64,000 nucleotides of DNA from Viscum album (Eukaryota; Streptophyta; Magnoliopsida; Santalales; Viscaceae), in the NCBI GenBank assembly GCA_963277665.1, contig OY728133.1, positions 390,551,962 through 390,615,961 on the forward strand. Direction: 5' to 3'. This document shows, one piece after another, positions 59,601 through 64,000 of the stretch; position 1 is the first letter of the stretch; each line of letters opens with the position of its first letter. The notes under the pieces are model-generated. The model ran no database searches. It was not told the origin of the DNA and was given only the letters and a program-made list of their open reading frames with translations. A program made the position numbers and the translations under genes.

Positions 59601-62146
59601 ATATTTATTCAGATCTAAAATATGTGAAACCTTACATCTTTAGGATCATTACCATCATCAACATAAGAAATATAGAAGGGGAAAATTCAATTTAACCATA
59701 CTAAGACAAATACCTTCCATGTAATCCTAGATGAATTTAATATTATTCAACATCCCCATTTCCTAGAGGAAATCCAACGCATGCATGTCTTGATCTTTTA
59801 TAGTATCTTTATCACCTTTTCTTAGAAAAAAGTTTCAGCCCATTGAAAAATAATCCTTAATTTAGGATAAATGAGGTTCATTTTATGAACATTTTCATTA
59901 AAATAAAATTGGTTTTTCTCAACCCTAAATTTATTTAAATATCCATATGTTTTAGGAATCCTATGAATAATGAAGAGAGACTATCCTTTGATAGTCAGTC
60001 TGATGACCTGAGTTATATTCCTTAGGGTCATTGAAAACTAATGGATTTTAACTATTAACATGATTTTTTTTTCATAAGAAACATAAAAATTAAATAACAT
60101 CATAAAATTATGAATAAGAAGAGGGTAAAATGTTTCACTTTATTATATTAAAGAGATATTAACTCTCATTCTTAAAATATATTCACATTCTTCATAAGAG
60201 ACTCATGATTATTGAACCAGGTTGAATCAAGAAACCTTTTATGAATAATATTTCTATTAAAACTATCTTTTTAAATAAGAATGATATCTTCTGAAATGAA
60301 AATATCAAGAGATGAGATGTTAAGAAACAAGATATATAGAACTTAACTTCGAAACAGAGAAGTGTAGACCTAGAGGTTACATGGTTCATTAAATAGAATA
60401 ACTTTCCAACTATAGAGTTGGTCAGAGTGGAAAACTCACAAGGGGTGGATTTATTTTCCAATGAAATATATGTTTAAAAATAAATTAAAACTTAAATCAC
60501 CCAATTAATTGAATTTTCTAGTTAACAAAAATAGTAGAATTATATAATTTTATCTTTTAAAAGGATTCTCAAAAACTTGATCACCACTCAATAAAAATAA
60601 TTTGTAAAATAATTTAACTTTTCAAACTAATATAATCATATAAAAATATATAAAACACTATATTAGTTCAATATCACAGAAACATTTTGTTTATAAGTAT
60701 ATAAATTTGAAACAATTTTTATTCAAGAACACATAAAAGAAAATTGATAAAGATAAATAAACAAGTTACAATAAATATAGGACACTAGAAATTAATAAGG
60801 GTTTCAATATCAAGTCAAGACTTAATCACCTAACCTTATAAATAACCTACTTCCAAGCATTTTATTATAAAATAAATCAATCCATATATAGGATTGGGTT
60901 TTACAATAAATAGTTCATAGGTCTATCTAGGCATAGATCCTCTTCCATGGTTCTTCATGGGATAAAACAAGATACCAGGTCACACAGGACCTCTTCCACA
61001 TTTGATTTCGGGTATAAAAATGATGAATTTAGAGAGTATCAAGTACTCTCTAGTATATAATAAGAGACTATGTTTTTACCAATAAATAGAGTAAAATAAA
61101 ACACATCTTAAAAGAAAAGAATAAATAATATTAAAAGGATATATAGGATAGGAAATTTGATATAGCTCAATATAAATAGATTCAGTTGTCTATATTCCTT
61201 AAATCTTTCATTAGAAGGAGATCAAACAAGTTTCATGAAACTTTTAGGATAACCGAGTGTCGTAGAGTTTTCTTTATAGCGAAGGTGCACGTGTAGGATC
61301 CCATGTTATTCTATGTAAGAGAACATATCCCATATACCTTTTTACACAAGAACAAATTTTATTCTTAAATAGATATTCATTATAAGTATTCATTGAAGAA
61401 TAATAAATACGACATTAAATGCACTAATGCATAAATTAATGCTTCAAAAACTAGGCATAGGATATTTGTAATTCCCAACTACTAAGTTAGACATGACAAG
61501 ATATATTTACTTAAAACATGTTTAGTTGGAATGGAAAGTTGACATGGTTATTTGGCATGGTCTGTTGATGTGGTAGGTTGTAATGGTCGGTTCCTCACTT
61601 CATGTGGTCATTTCATTTTCACATGCAATAGGTTCATGACTTTATGTGGTATGTTATTTCATCATGAGGTCACTATAATAATAGAAAAGTTCAGTTTATT
61701 ACTTCATAGAAAATTATATATTCATTGGAATGGTAACTTGATTTCTTCATCTTGTTGGTACATCTCTATATCACATTAGGTTTATCGTACACCTACTGTG
61801 TTGATTCTAAATTCATATTAAGTTCAACTTCATTGCACGGTCAGTTGATGACTTAGACATATTTTTCTCATCTGACTCATGGTAAGTAGTTTTTTTATGC
61901 GGTCTTCTGGTCTAAAATGTGTGGTAGGTTCCACATATTTAGTTGATCTTCATGGTTAGTCCAAACCCTTCATATAGTAAGTACACTAATCATGTGGTAA
62001 TGTTGCATGGATAGTTCTAGAAATAGAATGTTTTGAATTTTTTTTCCAGTAAACCATTTTCTAATTGGAAAACATGAAATTAATTAATAATAATAAAAAT
62101 ATTATTTGTGATCATTAAAATAATTATTTTATGGTCTAATAAAATA
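59601..62146 (-). other. LTR-like AT-rich DNA, possibly a copia-type 3' LTR
   Basis: No gene is recognisable. If the purine tract at 62147-62160 is a polypurine tract, the 3' LTR would extend leftward from 62146. The repeated GACC-AT-GAAG motifs at 61550-62000 (minus) suit a SIRE/Maximus-type LTR, but I found no terminal inverted bases to fix the ends. Confidence 0.3.
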
Positions 62147-62160
62147 ATCTCCCCCTTTTT
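62147..62160 (-). other. Polypurine tract of a possible SIRE/Maximus-like element
   Basis: The minus strand reads TTTGTGATCATAAAAAGGGGGAGAT. A TTTGTGATGACAAAAAGGGGGAG-type motif is familiar from the 3' internal region of SIRE/Maximus Ty1/copia elements. Confidence 0.4.
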
Positions 62161-62699
62161 ATGATCACAAATCAAGAAATTTAAATTAGAATGAATTAAA
62201 TATTACAAATGTATATTTTCAGCAGATAAAAATAGTTTTTTATAAAGTTTATAAAATAATGAAAAATTTTCCAATAAATTTATGTAATTTTAATTTATAA
62301 ATAATCACTACTTAGTAATTACTCCCCATTTTATTATTATAAAAAAATTAATATGTTAAAATCAAAAATAGAAAAAAAATGGAATATTACATTAATATAT
62401 CAAAAGAGATTAAAGAATGATTACAAAAATTCTCTATCACAGATCCAAATATGAATCCAAATTTAGGATATCTCTTAAATCTATAGGAAGTAGAGTGTAC
62501 TTTACTTTGGATATAGATACATGAGTAGAGGAAGTTTAAGGAGAATATGATGAAGTATTCTTTCTAAGAACTACACATATAGAAACTAGTCAGAGTTGCT
62601 AAAATTCTTGTCCAATAGTTAGGTCAAAATGATTAATGGTAGAAGAGGTAGTAGGTAGTGATAAAAAAAGGTTTAAAGAGATAAAAAACTATCTAAAAA

Positions 62700-64000
62700 G
62701 TGTATAGATAAGATTCCATCAACTATTTAAACTCACTAACTGCTCGAGTACCATGCTCCAAAGCCTGAAGGAAATAATCTCTATTCTCCATGAAAGCTTC
62801 CAAAACTATATTTATATCCCTAAACTTTTCAACAAGGGACATAATATCCTTATTCAATGTTGTAATTTTCAAGTGCAAAGTAAGGGTTATAAACATTAAT
62901 TTTATATATGAATTTTTTAAAATCCTACTCATGTAATAATAAATTTTTCTCATGATGGTTTCTCTATCTTGAACAACATTTTTGGGATCCTCTTAAACTA
63001 ATGCCAATGTCTTAGAAGAATAGGTTTTAAACCCAACAAACAAAACATCTCTAGTTATTCAAAACTCATCAATCATAACCTTCACCTCATATTTAATTAT
63101 TTGTATAAAATTATCTTCATCAAAACCCAACTGACCAAGAGGATCAGGTGGAGGAATAGGTGTAGGTTTAAATGCAACATTCATAAACCATTGGTCTAAT
63201 TTAATTGTTATATCAGATAAATCAGCCTAGAGATAACTAACCTGATCTATCAAATGTGTAATCTCTTTTTTCATCATCTCTATCTAGAATTTAAATTGAG
63301 GATAAATTTGATTTATCACCAATATAACATATTAAAAAATGTTATCTTTTTTCACTTTCTACAAAGAACTAATAAAATTAAAAAAATTCTACTCAAATAT
63401 ACAATGAAATATAAATTTAACACCTCCAAGTCATCCTTAGTGACATATAAAGTAGAATGAATCAAGGGTGCAGAAGTAGAGGGAGATGGATCTCTAGCAT
63501 GATTCATACCATATATCTTAGGTATGACCTACATTAATCTATCCCTCACAATCTTATCTTCAACTCTATTAAAAGATTCAACTCCATCTCTATCAAAATA
63601 TTCAACAATATCCTCATGAATAAAAAGATGAGATTCCTCACCTTCTTTGGTGAGATTAGGATCAAAGGTGTCTTGAATGGTATGATCAATAGAAGGTATT
63701 GTAGGATACAACTCAATTATCTCTTCATTATCAACCTCGACAATCAATACTCATTATAATGTTCTTTGAACAGAGATAATGGAAGTTCCACCTTGTCCAG
63801 ATAAACTACCTACATGATCATCATCATCATCAGAATCAGGATAGTCTAATCCCAAAACAAAAGATGAGGGGGACTTGTCCACCTTAGAAATTGAACTTGG
63901 TATTGGATGTCTAGGAGTGCTGCTAATAATAGGAGATCCTTTTAAGATATACCCAAATTCATTATATTCAACAACCTTATCCCATTCTGGATTATCCTTA
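62700..64000 (-). pseudogene. Decayed 3' ORF, possibly the extra ORF of a SIRE-like copia element
   Basis: From the right edge the minus strand reads nearly open: EWDKVVEYNEFGYILKGSP, LDYPDSDDDDDHVGSLSG, then (63529-63747) an acidic stretch with TIPSIDHTIQDTFDPNLTKEG. Further on are MIDEF and, at 62723-62953, LKITTLNKDIMSLVEKFRD and ENRDYFLQALEHG, a likely coiled coil. It ends about 550 bp before the purine tract. The extra ORF of SIRE/Maximus elements lies there and often ends in a coiled coil. About eight stops or frameshifts are present. The family is inferred from layout, not from a recognised domain; it could be another retroelement protein. Confidence 0.35.

Noticed and set aside
58430..64000. 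An integrated plant pararetrovirus
   Set aside because: Acidic and coiled-coil coding scraps prompted the idea, but no movement-protein, coat or reverse transcriptase motif could be seen, and the purine tract and layout at the right edge fit a copia element better.

Overview
The window looks like nuclear DNA of a seed plant with a repeat-rich genome. It is AT-rich, I recognise no host gene, tRNA, rRNA or CRISPR array, and almost every legible stretch belongs to LTR retrotransposons in advanced decay. The pol remnants are Ty3/gypsy chromoviruses. The order is gag, zinc knuckle, protease, reverse transcriptase, RNase H, integrase, chromodomain. Primer-binding sites match the TGGTATCAGAGC (initiator Met tRNA) type, and the LTRs are 2-3.4 kb with long non-coding parts, as in the Tekay/Del clade. 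Every pol frame carries stops and frameshifts, so nothing here is likely to encode an active enzyme.

Layout, left to right. 1-1446: part of an LTR (minus strand) inserted in element A. 1447-5871: element A (plus; RNase H, integrase, chromodomain, polypurine tract, 3' LTR). 5872-9679: poorly resolved LTR-like and unassigned DNA. 9680-13711: element C (plus; LTR end, PBS, gag, RT, RNase H, no integrase), followed directly by a GC-rich LTR (13712 to about 15450). About 16905-27106: element D (minus), nearly complete with both LTRs. 27107-30220: unassigned AT-rich DNA. 30221-33841: element B (plus; LTR, gag, zinc knuckle, protease), interrupted by a solo LTR at 33842-36288 with target duplication TCTAT. 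36294-38718: unassigned. 38719-41558: second solo LTR (plus) with target duplication AATTA. 41564-45167: unassigned, with a degenerate 23-25 bp tandem array. 45168 to about 54512: element F (minus), nearly complete but with its 5' LTR truncated. 54513-62146: mostly unassigned, with coding-like scraps. 62147-64000: the 3' end of what may be a SIRE/Maximus-like Ty1/copia element (minus).

The parts relate to each other as nested layers of one related group of elements rather than as pathways. LTR ends, polypurine tracts and primer-binding sites of A, B, C, D and F can be matched to one another. The two solo LTRs are complete insertions left by recombination between the LTRs of former full elements. 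The least expected features are repeats within LTRs: a sense-strand CTTCGG hairpin motif, an 18-bp array that reads as a hexapeptide repeat, a 20-bp CTTATGAATAGTAA-type array, and a tRNA-like head. I found no convincing new gene system; the positive results are structural.
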